Below, piece by piece: positions 1-51,588 of a stretch of DNA of 64,000 nucleotides (its first letter is position 1; every line of letters begins with the position of its first letter). This DNA is from Sipunculus nudus (taxonomy: Eukaryota; Annelida; Sipuncula; Golfingiida; Sipunculidae). A model generated the notes under the pieces. That model was not told the DNA's origin. It did no database searches and saw only the letters and a list, made by a program, of their open reading frames with translations. The position numbers and the translations under genes were made by a program. Location: the NCBI GenBank assembly GCA_026874595.1, contig CM049310.1, forward strand, positions 28,071,058 through 28,135,057, given 5' to 3'.

Positions 1-437
1 TGGCAGGGAGCTGCAGAATTAGCGGAGAGTTTTCTAACGAGATGTTCATTGCAAAATATGGGCGGTATGGCGTTACAATGCTCCAGGTCTATGCCAATTT
101 TGCAAGATTCTCTTAGAAATATTCTCCTCAACTGATGTCAGGTGCCGATGCCGCATGAGTTATTATATTTTTAGCTTTAAATTACTTATTTTTTAATTTT
201 TACCAAAAGTTATATGGGCCTGTAATTTTTCTGGCAGGCCTGTGAAACCAGTATGCATGTCGGCAGTCATCATAATTGTTATAAAATGAAAGTCCTGGTG
301 GTGAAGTTAAAATGATACGCGGTATTCATGAGGGTCAGCAAGTAGATTTCCTGGACTGTGGTTTGATTCTTGATTACTATAATTAATTAAAATGAAACTT
401 TGAATAGCATATCTTAGTGATATAAGGGAAATATAAA
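1..437. other. Unannotated left-edge sequence
   Basis: AT-rich sequence with no supported exon, repeat boundary or RNA gene. The first 150 bases are somewhat GC-richer but contain no convincing open frame. Confidence 0.4.
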
Positions 438-3014
438 CAAGGGACCTATGGGTCACAACGCTCAGCTGTTATATATGATAAAAAAATATTATTTAGAAAT
501 GAGGCACATGCTGGTTTTGTGTGGTAATAAATATAAGCTGTATTATGAGTTGTTGTTGTTTAGCTTATGTATGATTTTGATAGTACCTTTGGAGACAGGG
601 AAGAGGATTGATTTCATTTATTTTATTAACAAATGGAGTACTATTGTCACACAGATTTTGACTTGGCCATATAATTTATAAGCAGAACATATAATATAAG
701 AGTTTAACTATTTATTTAAAAAAATACAAATATTGTCCCAAATATAATTTTTATTAAAAATAATAAGAGAATCATATAATTTTTTAAAATGAAATATAAC
801 TGATATGATTATTAAAATAACATTAAAGAATATATTCATGAATGCATTCATGAATACATTTTGAAAGTATTTGCACGAGTATTCATATATTTTCATTTTT
901 ACCTGAATTCCCATTCTTTATGCAAGAAATTTTATAATGGAGTACAAAATCATATTCGTATTTAAATACAATTACAAAGTATTTGCACCATGTCTGGAAT
1001 TTATTCAGTTTTCACCAAACAATGATGTTGAGAATCCAGAATATACAAAATTCACACATTTAAATAATGATCATAAGTACCTGGTTTTATGGCTTTTATT
1101 TATATTAAAAAATAACTGTAAAAAATTCATTTTGGACTAATTTCACATCAATGTACACACTAGACACAGCAGGAATCTAGATTAATATTATCAACTGCAT
1201 CTTTGTCTAATTTTCTTCATATGATCCCTAATGATTGGTAATGAATAATATGATTTACTTCTTTATCATTAAAATTGAACTGAAAAATACCATAGGTGAC
1301 TGCATGGTGTTATTTGGAATATGTGACATTCTACCCATCGATACAAGATTCTTATATCATCAGTAACTGCAAGTTAATTTCCTGTTATTATAAACTAACA
1401 AATTCCTTTTCTATTTTTCTTTAATTTGTTATTAAAAACCACTAAAAACTTATTAATTTATTGTTTTTTGTTATGTTCTTGGTTAAAACTACTAGATGAG
1501 TTGGGTTGGACACCTGGATCAACTGTGGCTTGCCATAAGCTGCCTGGATTCCATGTATGCCTCGCCTCAAGCGTGCATAATTTGATGAAAGGTCAACATA
1601 CAGGTGACTCAAGAGGGGCTGGAGAGAGCCAAAGTCTGACAGGGTCTCATAAAAAACATTGGCCAATTTCTTTCAGCTTTCTAAACTAAAAAGCTGAAAT
1701 GCTTATATGTGCATGATATGAAAATTATATCAACAGTGCTCACGGGAAACAAACGTGCCATGGTCACAGTCGGGCAAAATTTAAGGTACTAATTTTATAT
1801 TTATACTAAATAAAATTTGAAAAATTCAGAACTAATTTTGGGTATTCAATTGAATCTTGATTAAATAATGTTACATCCCTGACAAAAAAATCTCTAGCTT
1901 CAGCAATGCTCTTGTTAAGGGAGTAAATATATTTCTTGATTTTTTACAAAGTGCATTATGTTTGGCCCCATAACTTAAAACAATTACACAATACTGACAT
2001 CATTCTGGCATGTGCATAGAGAATGAAAAATATGTATATTATTTATGATTAAAGTCAGATCAGTGGTTTTGATATTAGGCAGTCTTGAAGTGTAACAATG
2101 GGTTTTTAATGGAAAAATGAAGTTTTTCATTAATATCTTGAATGTCCTAGTCACCAAATTCTTGGCATGGTAGGGCATTTTGGAGACATCTAACTGTATG
2201 CCAAATTTAAGGAACTTAGAGCTGAAGCTGGGGAGCTGAGCTCTTGCAAACTGCATAACACTAGCTTGATGTAAACAATATGTTACATGGTGCTTGAAAA
2301 CTTGATTAAAATCTACAGTTTTTGATCAACTGGTTTCAAATTTTTGGTGTTAACAGTTGAAATGCTAACAAAAACATGCTGTGAAAATTAAATCCACAGT
2401 ACTTACAGGAAAAAAACGTGCCATGGTCAAAGATGGGCAAAATTTAAGGTACCAATTTTTTATTTTTATTAATATTTTAAAAAATTTAAAAGATTTTCAT
2501 CTAATTTTGGGTATACAATTTAATTTTGATTAATTAAAGTTATATTACTGGAAAAAAGGTCCATAGCATTAACATTTTTTGTGTTAAGTGATCAAATATC
2601 TTTCCTGATTTTTTACAAAATGCATTATGTTTGGGCCCATAACTTTTTTAAATTAAATAATACAGACATAATTTCTGGCATGTACATAGGAACTATATAG
2701 AGGAATATTTATGGCAAATATGAGGTAAAACAGATGAGTGGTTTTGATATTAGGCAGTCCTGAAGTGTGAAAATAGGTTTTTAATAAAAAATTGAGGTTT
2801 TTCCTTAATTTCTCAAAGGAACGAAGTTGCAAACACCCAGTTTTCGGCTTGGTAGGAGATCTTGGGGACATCTAACATTATGCCGAATTTTGGATTCCTA
2901 GGTCTTACGGTTTCAAAACGTGCCACATCTACGGACGGACGGACGGACAGACGGACGGACGACGGACAATGGACCACGACTATAGCTCAGATGACTTATA
3001 GTCAGCTGAGCTAA
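438..3014 (+). mobile_element. Interspersed 2.6-kb element, copy A
   Basis: It begins CAAGGGACCTATGGGTCA followed by GCTCAGCTG and ends GTCAGCTGAGCTAA, so GCTCAGCTG and CAGCTGAGC form a subterminal inverted repeat. Before the end lie a (GGAC)n tract at 2931-2968 and a hairpin-prone segment, GACTATAGCTCAG...TATAGTC. Two diverged internal repeats about 660 bp apart are visible (around 1700-2260 and 2370-2905). Copies B (29098) and C (42620) are full length. There is no transposase, so it is non-autonomous; class uncertain, possibly Helitron/Helentron-related. Confidence 0.75.
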
Positions 3015-3127
3015 AAAGTCAAAAACTTTTTTCGCCAGGTAGAATTACTAAGACATGCCAGCTGGGTTAAGAGGGTACAGTCTCACAGATAATTGCACAT
3101 TTCTTTATATTTGTCTGAACCGATTAA

Positions 3128-3170
3128 TAATCGATCATCGATCGGTTTGCCCAAACCGATGATCGATTAT
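3128..3170. repeat. Short inverted repeat (hairpin)
   Basis: Arms around AATCGATCATCG and CGATGATCGATT pair across a short GCCC loop, with one arm carrying an extra ATCG. Confidence 0.5.
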
Positions 3171-3526
3171 GAAAAAGGAATTGACTCCCACCACTAGTAA
3201 TTTATTTAACCATGCATATACACCAGGATCTATGTTCTTAATATGTCGACAGGGATGGAAATTAAGGGTATAAAGTAAGCAGAAACAGACAGCAGTCATA
3301 ATGTGCACACCTCCATCAAAGCCGGATATTTATCAAGCCCATCTCATAATTTTGAAAAAAAACAGTGGTTCATTGTTAAAGACATCCCAGCAATCCTTAC
3401 ATCACCAGAGTGGACTAACACACTATTAGACCTATAACAAAATAGGCTACACAAGGGGTCAGACAGTGAGAATGGTATCTGACTTACTCACCTTGAGCAG
3501 GGGTAGGTATAGATTCAGGGGCGGAT

Positions 3527-3935
3527 CCAGGATTTAGGAAAAGGGGTTTGGGGGTCCAACCAAGGAGGACTAATGAAAAACCTTAAAAAAAGATCACCAG
3601 GTCCGGAAAGGAGGAGTCCAGGCCGCAAACTTTTGTCTGAAACCCTTAGAACAAGCTTGTAGCGGATGAAAAAGAGGGGTCCGGATCCCCTGGATCCCTC
3701 CCCTGGATCCGATTCTGAGATCATTTTTTTATCCAGGATTTAGGAAAAAGGGGGGGGGGGGTCCAACCAAGGAGGACTAATGAAAAACCTTAACAAAAGA
3801 TCACCATGCAGGTCCGGAAAGGAGGGGTCCAGGCCGCAAACTTTTGTCTGAAACCCAAGCTTGAAGCGGATGAAAATAAAGGGGGGGGGGGGGGGTCTGG
3901 ACCCCTCCCCTGGATCCGATTATGAGATTAGTTTT
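3527..3935. repeat. Two-copy direct tandem repeat of about 205 bp
   Basis: ATCCAGGATTTAGGAAAA starts each copy (3527 and 3732). Both contain GGTCCAACCAAGGAGGACTA and end with CCCTCCCCTGGATCCGATT. The second copy has expanded G tracts. Confidence 0.8.
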
Positions 3936-4370
3936 CCTCCAGTGTTCCTATGGTTAGTAGCCTCTGTCGAGTTCGGACAGGTTTCACCTTATGTCACTGA
4001 ACAAATCACTTAGTAACTTTGTTTCCAGTTTGCATTAGATCAAGTGGCCTGTGTCCAGCCTCACGTAATTGTAGGGGACAGGCTTGCAGCTTATGGCATT
4101 CAGGGCATAAATCATTTCGATAGCGAAGTCAATTATCACGTGAAACTGAAGGACTGGCAGTATAGAGTGTTTCAGCTTAATAATAATATTTATTCCAAAT
4201 CTGGACATATCTTTAAGCCATTTGGTAATGTAAAACTAAATTTATGTGTTGTTTTAATTGATCTGTGCATGGGGAAAATCCTACAATTGAACACACGAAG
4301 TACCAAAAGGCTTCCGCAAGATGTCGGTACCAAAGGTGTATCTTTATTGCACAGAGGTAGAGACCGAGCC

Positions 4371-4372
4371 CC

Positions 4373-4403
<31 letters not shown>

Positions 4404-4421
4404 ACACATACACACACAACT
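4371..4421. repeat. Poly-C followed by (CA)n microsatellite
   Basis: About 19 C residues are followed by roughly 14 CA dinucleotides. The open frames across it are low-complexity artefacts. Confidence 0.9.
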
Positions 4422-4819
4422 TAGATCATTTCTAAAACGCATTCTTTGAAGACGAGGCAAATATGAGGTAATGGATATGGGACTGGTTATTAATTCCGCT
4501 TGGAGTTCACACCTCAGCCGCGCACAAGATACACACACGTGAAGGCGGTACAGTTGTCATGAAATACATCAACTCTCATCATCACTGTAATCAGGCGGGG
4601 CAGGTCAAAGGTACGACATCCTTGCACTCAATTCATGTTGGTCGGAGTTAACATGGGAGGGGAAGGGGGTTACAGCTAATTGAGGGGAGCGGGGGTGCAA
4701 GAGAGCAGGGCAGGGGCTTGATATTACAGGCAAACTGAGCTGCTGATATTGAGGGTTATATACTGTATAAATGTCATAATATAAGACCATATACTGTCTT
4801 CACTCTCAACTTGTGCACT

Positions 4820-4856
4820 TCCCCCCCCCCCCCCCCTCCCCCCCCCCCCCCCCCCA
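4820..4856. repeat. Poly-C tract
   Basis: Some 35 nearly uninterrupted C residues. Similar poly-C tracts of 15 or more occur near 23530, 36320, 37790, 50322 and 52245, so this is a general feature of the genome. Confidence 0.9.
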
Positions 4857-5103
4857 CGGACTCGACCATTGCCCATGTACGGGGACCAGAAAACCATGTC
4901 TTATTCAAGGTAAAAACATTGTTGCAAAACCGAAGAGTTCTACAAGTCTGAAAAAAAAAGTTGCGACAATTCTTTCTGAAGTTAGTTCAGGAGACCAGTT
5001 TGGGACATTCAATGAAAAGCAATTTTGCTTGGCTAATTCAAAACCATGCATGCTTGGATGCTGATCAGATTTTGAACAAGTAAACCCCGGGACATGATGT
5101 GTA

Positions 5104-6316
5104 AATAATTTCAGGTTTCCAAGGAGATTTTTCATGGATCTCTCTGGATGTTAAGTCAGACGATTCTAGGTCCGATGGTTACGATTTGTGCCCTGTTATC
5201 GGACGATTGCTTGTTTGAAAGTCTTACAAAATAGAGAGAAAAAATGCGTAAAAATTCGAAAAAAAATACAAATAGCGCTACCAGTCTGCAGCAACTGATG
5301 AAACACTCATGATCAATATGCATGCAAAGGATCATAGTGATCAATGCATCAGTTGTTCAGATAGTGAAGCTTTTGTATCAATTTTTTATTATTCTAGGGG
5401 GTACTTCTGAGCCCCTTAGCTCGGGAGAATATGGATAACAGAGACTTAATTTCATGTTTTCAAGGAGATTTTACATGGACCTCCGTGGATGTCAAGTTAA
5501 AAGATTCAAGGTTCAATGGTTACGATTTCTGCCCTGTTAACGGACGACTGCATCTTTCTGCATGTCAAGATACTTGATTCTAGGTCCAGTCATTGCAATT
5601 TGTGCCCTGTTAACAGATGACCACATCTTTAAAGGTCTCAAAAACGGAGAAAAAATAGTAAAAAATCGAAAAAATACAAGTGGCGCCATCAGTCTGAAAA
5701 AAAACTAATGTAACACTCCATGATCAATATCCAAGCAAAAAAACATGGTGATCAATGCATTAGTTGTTCAGATACTTGAGCTTTTGTATCAAATTGTTCA
5801 TTATTCTGGGGGGTACTTCGGAGCCCCATAGCTTGAAGAATATGGGTAACAGAGACCTAATTCCAGGTTTCGAAGGAGACTTTTCATTGACCTCTCTGGA
5901 TGTAAAGTAGGAAGATTTCAGGTTCAGCGGTTAAGATTTGTGCCATGTTAACAGATGACCGCATCTTTTTAGGTCTCAAAAATAGAGAGAAAAATTGTAA
6001 AAAATCGAAAAAAATACAGGTGGCGCCACCAGTCTGTTGAAAATGATGAAACACTCCATGATCAATAGCCATGCAAAGAATCATGGTGATCAATGCATTA
6101 GTTGTTCAGATACTTGAGCTTTGTATCAAATCTTTCAATATTCCGGGGGGTACTTCGGAGCCCCATAGCTTGAAGAAAAAAGGGTAACAGAGACCTTATT
6201 TCCAGGTTTCCAAGGAGACTTATTCATTGACCTCTGACAGACGGCTGCATGGCCGGACGGAAGACGGACAAAGAGTGATCGCTATAGCTCAGATGACTTA
6301 CAGTCAGCTGAGCTAA
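5104..6316 (+). mobile_element. Tandem-repeat element with the family D 3' terminus
   Basis: Three diverged tandem units of about 350-400 bp start with CAGGTTTCCAAGGAGA-like sequence near 5111, 5457 and 5866, with a partial one at 6205. They carry TTACGATTTGTGCCCTGTTA and GTGGCGCCACCAGTCTG. The block ends with a GGACGG-rich patch and GTCAGCTGAGCTAA at 6303-6316, the same 3' end as the 2.6-kb elements. No matching 5' end was found, so the left boundary is uncertain. Confidence 0.6.
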
Positions 6317-6504
6317 AAAAACTGTAGGATAACCTATGCACCCATTACTGTTAAATATGATCAGAAAGAACTTGATTATCAGACCCTGTTCTAACTGTAT
6401 GCAAAATATGGCTTTGGTTAAACGGGCTGTTTTGCTAAAGCTTTGGTGACAAACTGTGCTGCAATACACTATACTCTGATGGCAATTAAAGAACGGATGT
6501 TGGG

Positions 6505-6680
6505 TGCGAAAGGAAGGGGGCTCTCAGAGGGAAGCTGGAACATAGCACCCAAAGGGGAGGGTGCGAAAGGAAGGGGGGCTCTCAGAGGGAAGCTGGAACA
6601 TAGCACCCAAAGGGGAGGGTGCGAAAGGAAGGGGGGCTCTCAGAGGGAAGCTGGAACATAGCACCCAAAAGGGGGGGGGG
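6505..6680. repeat. Minisatellite, about 59-bp unit, three copies
   Basis: The unit contains GGGTGCGAAAGGAAGGGGG, CTCTCAGAGGGAAGCTGG and AACATAGCACCCAAA. The last copy ends in a poly-G run. The overlapping open frame is a translation of the repeat. Confidence 0.9.
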
Positions 6681-8989
6681 GGGTGCGGAATCTTGAGGAC
6701 TATCCCTTAAAACGGTGTGTGTGTGTTGAAAAATAAGATGGTTGTGATTTCAAATCTGGACATCTTTTCTGTACTAAATCACAACTTTTTATTTTAAATT
6801 GTGTATAGTTTAGATGTTGGAGACCGTCCCCTGTGCCTCACCACTGCATGCCATGGTTAGGCCTCTGTAGTCCAAGATTTAAAGTATCGGATGTTTGAGT
6901 ACAAGGCTTATAATATCTGATTGTTAGTGGTCTTTGATGAATACAAGATAAATGTACTAGCATTTCATAAAGACATTTTATTTGATACTTTGATACAGTT
7001 CATATTTTTACACCATTTCCCTGTAACACCCTTCGTCATTTTTGTCCCTTACATGACAAATCTTTATTCTATATCACTTTCTTTTCAATATGCATACAAA
7101 CACCATATCCAAATACCATACACCCTGTCACATTGTCACACAACAGCATACCATAAAATAAATACGGTGACAAAGTCACACTGTATCCTCAGTTCGTGTG
7201 AATCTGTGAACTTTAAGCAGAATGTGAATGTAAATTCTATAATTAAAACAAATGTAAATTTAAGTGTAATGTAATTAAAACAGATGCAAGAAAGTTTACA
7301 GGTGCTTGTTATCTTGTGTATGCATGTTAGAAGACAGTTTTATATGTTGTGTAACAGGTGTATTTGATCGTCTTCCATATGAAACTGAAATTGGCACATT
7401 TAAATATATATGATGTGTGTGTGCGTGTGTTCGAGGGGAGGGGGGGGGCTGGATCTGTAATAATATGCCTTATCAAAGGAGGTTCACCTTGCTTTGTGTC
7501 ATATCCTGATCAAAGACGTGCACACAATTACACATACTGTGTAAGTCTTCTCTATAAGTTATATATAGTATACAGAAACCTCTCCCAGTCAATATTTATA
7601 TGCTTATATTACTTTCACTGGCTTTAAACTGTATTTCCACTTTTTTTACACCTTGTCATTCTGAAAAGTGTAAATGCAGTTTCAATCCGAGTGTCTTTGT
7701 ACATACATAAATTATGTGATAATAACTTGGTCATACTATACAATATAAGTACAGGTGCTGAGAGACATTTTTAAAATGTATCTTCTAAAAAGAAAACCAA
7801 ATGAAGATTAAAATTTGAATCTAGTTTCTGATATTAAGATAAAGTGTTACTTTCTGCAGCACCCATGTTTTTTTTTATCTCACTGCCATCACAAAACTTA
7901 TCACATTTGTAATTTGAGCAAAACAGCGCACATTCCTAAAAGAACTGGTATTCTGTGTGTACACTGTCATGTTGTTCATGACTGTATTAAGTAATTTAAA
8001 CAAAGTTTAGCCTGTCCTCAACTGTTCCCCTATCCCCAAATGCCTGTGTGTGTTGTCAAAGTATGTACATAAAATTAAAAGAAACAATGACAATACATTT
8101 AATATATACAATAATATGACCCTATCATCTAACTGAAATGGAACATTACAGACTTGCACTTCATCCCTGTCATGGTCCAGCCAATGAGAACAGTCCATCT
8201 GGTTGATCATGTGATTTAAGGAAGGCATCTGACAGTCTGATTGATCATGTGATAACACCAAATTACAAATCATTTGACTCTGAAAGGGCGGCAAGAGGAC
8301 ACCTTGTGCAGGCAAATAGCACCATCACCCACTGTGACATCCCCATACAGCTGTGTCAATCATAGTCTGGAGCACCAAATGGAGCACTAATCAGAGTCCC
8401 CAACATTTTATACAAGATGATGTGTATCAGGATACATCACAAATGATGCAATAAAATCTATATTAGTTCAGACTCCAAGCCAATATTGTTTCTTGTCCAT
8501 AGAATTATCTAAACTTCCTCTTAATCAGTTTATTTGCCAAATCATCAATAGAATTCAACATTTACCATGCCTTTCTCTGTATATTTTGGGTATAATCTGT
8601 AAATCATCATAAATATCCCTTTCTATTGGCTTTATCTTGTTACAATTAGGTAATCAAATACCCGTGAACATGTGGCTGAGCGATTAAGTTTCCACTGTTA
8701 TACCTTATACATGCGCCATAGAGTGCACCACTGAAGCACACTGCCATCTGGAATATCCTCATTCAGGTAAATTCTCCAGGTACAAACATATTGCATATCT
8801 ATTCTCAGTCGTAAAGATTCCAAATAACCGAAAGCAAACCCATTCTTTAGTATCTGGTGAAAATGTCATAAGATAACACCAAAGCTGAGCTTGATATTAC
8901 CTGTAATGTATATGTGATCATTTGTCCGAATCTGAAATAAATATAAACAGGATTGTTAATGTATTGATACTGGGGATCTGATGATATCA
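6681..8989. other. Gene-free unique-looking sequence
   Basis: AT-rich sequence with small GT-rich patches (about 7415). No conserved open frame, element terminus or RNA gene was recognised. It could contain a long alternative 3' UTR of the GPR107-like gene, but nothing in the sequence shows this. Confidence 0.35.
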
Positions 8990-9250
8990 ACGTGAAACCC
9001 GACTTTGTATTGTAATACCTGACTTTGTATTGTAATACCTGACTTTGTATTGTAACATATCACAGTGTATACTTACAGCCCTAACCTTAAATAATGAATG
9101 ATATATGTTAATAATAAATCATTTTGCTAACACGCCTGACCTTTGTTTCACTAGAAATCCCTGTACTCAGACTAGTAGACTGGTATTTTCAACATGTGTG
9201 ACTGTATTAGTAGACTGGTATCTTCAACAAATGTGACTGTATTATACTGG
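8990..9250. repeat. Two short tandem repeats
   Basis: At 8998-9056 the unit CTGACTTTGTATTGTAATAC occurs three times. At about 9172-9245, GTAGACTGGTATTTTCAACA and a near copy occur with TGTGACTGTATTA. Confidence 0.8.
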
Positions 9251-10527
9251 TACCAGACCAAATGGTAAAAGTAAGTTAAATTTTATTATATAATGTCAGA
9301 AATAACATTATGTCACTATCTAAGTCCTTTGTTCAATAGCTACTGGATGCTACATCCAGATCAATAGGACAGAACATCCTGTACAGTGACTTTGACATCA
9401 TAAACACTTTTTCAAACACATGATACAGAACTTCAATGACAACCTGAATGGTCAACAAGTCCACTTCTAGACTACATCTTAATTAGCTACACACTGTGAC
9501 CGAGGGTTATGGAATGCTATACACCATTAAAGGTTATAATTTCCTACAAGTACTCATACCACCGAACAAAGCATTTTGCAAACAGGTCCCTCGTTTCTCA
9601 GTTTTAAAATCTTGGCTTGCTATATACAATGGGAACGAATGTTAGACAATGCTTTATCATGTTTTACTTTGCTTTCTGGGCATTTCACTCACGGCAGTTT
9701 CTCCATAATGGTGATCTGCATTATTCACTTTTCAAACATTATAATCAGTCATCCACAAGAATGACAGGTAACAGATGTTCAGTGTACACTTAGCTCAGGA
9801 ATGATCCTTTAGGACAAACACTAATCCCGATCTTTCACATGTATTCAATTTGAGATTATACACAGACAACCAGAGTACAACAAACCTAGATACACTAACC
9901 AGAACTGGTACTAAGTAGGAATGTAAGAATGACAAATTCCTCTGTCAACTGCCACAGTTGTACCAAGCATCTCTTAAGCCCTCAGATATGAACATGATAA
10001 TTTTATTTCAATATGGAGTGGGATCATTGGCCAAGGACTCAAAGAAATAATCTGCATCTTCAGTTCATCCAGTGCTCATAAATTAGAGGAATCAGGTGTG
10101 ATTTTAAATAATTACAGAGTTAAAACCAGAAAACAACATGATCCTGAGGAGACAACTTGCCACTCAGACGGCAGCACTGTTACACGTGCATGTTAGCATA
10201 TACATAGAACTCCTAAAAATATAAGAATCCAAGTGACTTCACATCTTTTATTGAAATAAGGTTAATGGGAGTTTGGTATATCACAATGGTATACCTGATG
10301 TGGATAAGGCATGTTAAACTGCCAAATCTTGCCTGATATATCCGAACAATTTCAGCAGCACACCATCACTGATACTGTACTTCCAGAACTTCTAATTTCC
10401 TCATAGTCACATTATCTTATCATGAAGATTTCACTCACAAATGATCCATAAATACCCTGCATGATTCATCAATGCACTTTATTCTACCTTTATATAACCC
10501 AATTACAGGTACTGTTATAATATCATG

Positions 10528-11148
10528 TTTATTAGAACTGATGCTGACTGTGTAGTAGAGGATGTGAACAGCAATACATATACCTGCTAACAACACCTGA
10601 AGAGCTGTTCATTACACTACAACAGATACCACTGTAAAGGGAGAAGATCGCTAAAGAAAGCTTCCTTGATGAGACTATTCAAAATCATTCCATGAATTCT
10701 TCTTATACTTGACATCAGTTCAGACATATCAGGATAATTGTATCAGATCTCATGAGTTTTCACCATTGTTATATACAGCAATATACATAAATAAGTAGCC
10801 AGCACGTATGGTGGCAGTAGTTTGGGACATACCCACAATAGGGACAACCCATGAACTTTACTATAAATATGTTATATCAAACTGTTAATTTTTAATACTT
10901 TAAAAGTAATAGATAATACTTTGCAATCTAGAAAAGAAAATGTACTGAAACAAAGGAAGTGTTATTATACAGGAAAGTTTATAAATAAACTATGCACATC
11001 ATTGAGAGCTGACCAAATACAGCGGACAAATTTCCCCTCATTTTTATCCACATAACATGACTCAGCACACGCAAAAAAAATACATATTCATGAGGACCTG
11101 TTTCTATGAGAACATGCTCAAGGAGACTGCCTATTGGCTGGTCAGCTG
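10528..11148 (-). other. Putative 3' UTR of the GPR107-like gene
   Basis: Unique-looking AT-rich sequence follows the stop codon. The first AATAAA on the minus strand lies at 10533-10528, which would give a 3' UTR of about 0.6 kb. Further AATAAA copies occur near 10245, 10003 and 9287, so longer forms are possible. No transcript evidence is visible. Confidence 0.4.
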
Positions 11149-49041
<37,893 letters not shown>

Positions 49042-49500
49042 GTTGGAGATATTTGCAAAATGACATCACTAGCGCGGGACCAGCTCGTAAATCTAATTTC
49101 CTTCTCAAGTTGGAAACTAACATCCGACACCAATGGATATGATCTAAATAATAAAATGAAACATTTCAAGTGTTCAGAAAAATGCATTTATACATTTATT
49201 TGTCCATAGTTGTAATATTTTGGAATAAGATATATTTATTGAGGAATGATCCATTTCTTGCCCTAAAGATACTAAAAGGGTGGGAAAACATTTAAGTTAA
49301 AAAAAATGGCATACAGATAAAAAATAAATATAACAAATAATTCATCGTGTAAAAGCTGAGTAAAAAATATTGGATCCATTTTTTTTCAGAACGAAATTAT
49401 TATGAAAAATATATATTCAATTAAATAGATAGTTACTTGCTTTAGTCTTTATGGTAAACTTTTCCAGGTATGGACTAAAACACGGATGTCGGACGTCGGA
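49042..49500 (-). promoter_or_regulatory. Probable promoter/5' UTR region of the GPR107-like gene
   Basis: This is the stretch directly upstream of the start codon. Just upstream of the ATG it contains the minus-strand sequence GTGATGTCAT (about 49060), close to a CRE, and it is locally more GC-rich than its surroundings (AGCGCGGGACC). No TATA box was identified. The shared upstream motif lies at its far end. Confidence 0.4.
49458..49500 (-). promoter_or_regulatory. Shared upstream motif, copy next to the GPR107-like gene
   Basis: Read toward the gene: CCGACGTCCGACATCCGTG, TTTTAGTCCATACC, then GGAAAAGTT. The same order and spacing recur upstream of gene 2 at 55603-55652. It starts about 460 bp upstream of the ATG. 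It could instead be one terminal repeat of a 6.2-kb transposon spanning the intergenic region. Confidence 0.5.
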
Positions 49501-51576
49501 AGCCAAACCCGGCGATGCCATAAGATACAGAAATGATACAGTCAATAAGTAAAATCATTCAATATGTAAATTGCCTGACATTTTCACCCGATTTACAATT
49601 TGTCTGATTCAATCAGGCATTTATTAAAATGACTGAAAATTTTAAATTTGAAAAATTAGTCAGTTTATTTGACACATTGACGGAATCGATATATAATATT
49701 CATGTTATATGTTTAAATGATCAATAATATTGTGAAATATACATTTTCATATACCATTACTTGTTTCTTTTGAGTAAACTTTATGCATGTTTCTTCTTTC
49801 TAAAGATACTTATGAAGGATACTGATCACATAATAACACTAAATTACATTGACTGAGGAGGTGAAATTACAATCAAATCGTTGAAATATGAATACTATTA
49901 TAACATGAAATATGCATACTATTTTACATCTCATATGTCTACATATACATTATTATTTAAGATATTAGAATTTAGTCAAATGGACTTTTGTACTCATTAG
50001 AATGTTCAATAACATCATGTGAATTGCATAATGAAGAATGGTGACGGTAAACCACAGTTATAAACATAATTGTTAATATATGATAAATCATGGTTAAATA
50101 TGTTTGCGTGATTTACAAAGGGTGTACTAGGGTTTAATTACAGTTACTGAATGCCTTAACTTTCACTGAGTTTGCCATCCACATGGTCATTCTTTTAGTT
50201 GAGCCAAACTTTGATGGCTCGAAGGGTTGAGTAATCAACATTTAATCAATGCATTTGGGCGGGGAACGAGTTATATCACTACTTTTCAAACCAGAATGAA
50301 AATACCACCTTATCAACTCCCCCCCCCCCCCCCCCCACCATCCTCGCAAAAAAAAAAAGAAAAAAAAATGTCATATTGCAATTAAAAAGGCCTCAATTTC
50401 AATCCATGAAGTATTAGTAAATGTGTGTCATAGTATCCTCAAATATATATTAAACGTTGACGAATTTTTCAGAGTTGACTAAAATTGAAAAAATAATTAT
50501 ATTTTTGGCATGATTCACTCTTTTCCCAAAACATTGTGGTATGAAGATATTACAGCACAAATTAAATGATTCGTGCAGATTTTGAGAATTCAAACCAAGG
50601 CTTTTAATGTGAAATAAGCAAGGGATGGAAAGGGGGTTTACATGACACTTTTGCTGCCTTAAGATTTTTTTGGGGGGCAAAAACTTTTGTATTCTGTAGA
50701 TGTCTGAAGCAATAATATTCCCTGATAATTTATACTAAAATTACCGAACTTTTTAAAGAAAATTTAGCTATCCCTTCGGGCGATACATGCCTTGGACAGT
50801 CGTGCTTCCCTTTAAACACTTGCGCCCTCGCCCTCGAACTTTGTACTGGATGCACCACTGGTGAATTATAAATACTGAGAAAATGTGTTTTTGTGTGTGT
50901 GTGTGTTTGAGAGTGGGTGTGGGATTCCATGTTTCCTCCAGATAATATAATATTTTATCTTATATAATTACATACAAATTTATTTCTGAAAGAAACAGAA
51001 ATAAACAAAATGGACGTTTTTGATCAAATGAAACCTTAAACTGTGCAATGATATGATATAAAATATACATATAAAATGCCATTTTGAGAGGCCATTTTAT
51101 TATATGTTTATTTATGACAATATTATCTCATTGTTTTAACATTTCAGTCAATGTGTCAAATAAACTGAATAATATTTAAGTCAATTTGTAAAGTGCCTGA
51201 AATTTTTAGTCATTTATAAAAAAAAACCTAGGTGAATCAGGCGATTTGTAAATTAACTTGAAATTTCTGAAAATATACAAACACTGATTTTACACTTTGA
51301 CTGTAAAACATATACCAGTAAACAGTGAATTACAACGTGCATGTACTTCGAATATAAATGACGTATGGGTGTGTAAAAAACACAATTAAACGTATAATAA
51401 ATTTCATATCATGTAAGCCATTCAGTAAAATAAAAATATAATAGTATATTTATACTATTGAATATCCTTTATTATACATAGGTGAGATACTCTGGGCCAA
51501 CGACAAATATATGTTTAAATTGTAAATAATTAGACATTTTTATTGGTCCTACTTTTTCCTTACACTGGGAAAGCTG
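49501..51576. other. Intergenic AT-rich sequence
   Basis: No supported gene. There is a poly-C tract near 50322 and a (GT)n patch near 50890. Several short matches between about 49560-49720 and 51150-51290 (AATTTGTCTGATTCAATCAGGC-like stretches) suggest an old duplicated or inverted repeat. Confidence 0.35.
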
Positions 51577-51588
51577 ACTTGCATATTC

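Noticed and set aside
1442-1666. Minus-strand 74-codon frame and its plus-strand partner in copy A
   Set aside because: Copies B and C do not preserve equivalent frames reliably; no domain seen.
4044-4424. 126-codon frame rich in Pro and Thr-His
   Set aside because: The C-terminal part is poly-C plus (CA)n microsatellite translation. A possible exon in 4029-4190 was considered, but no matching donor or homology was found.
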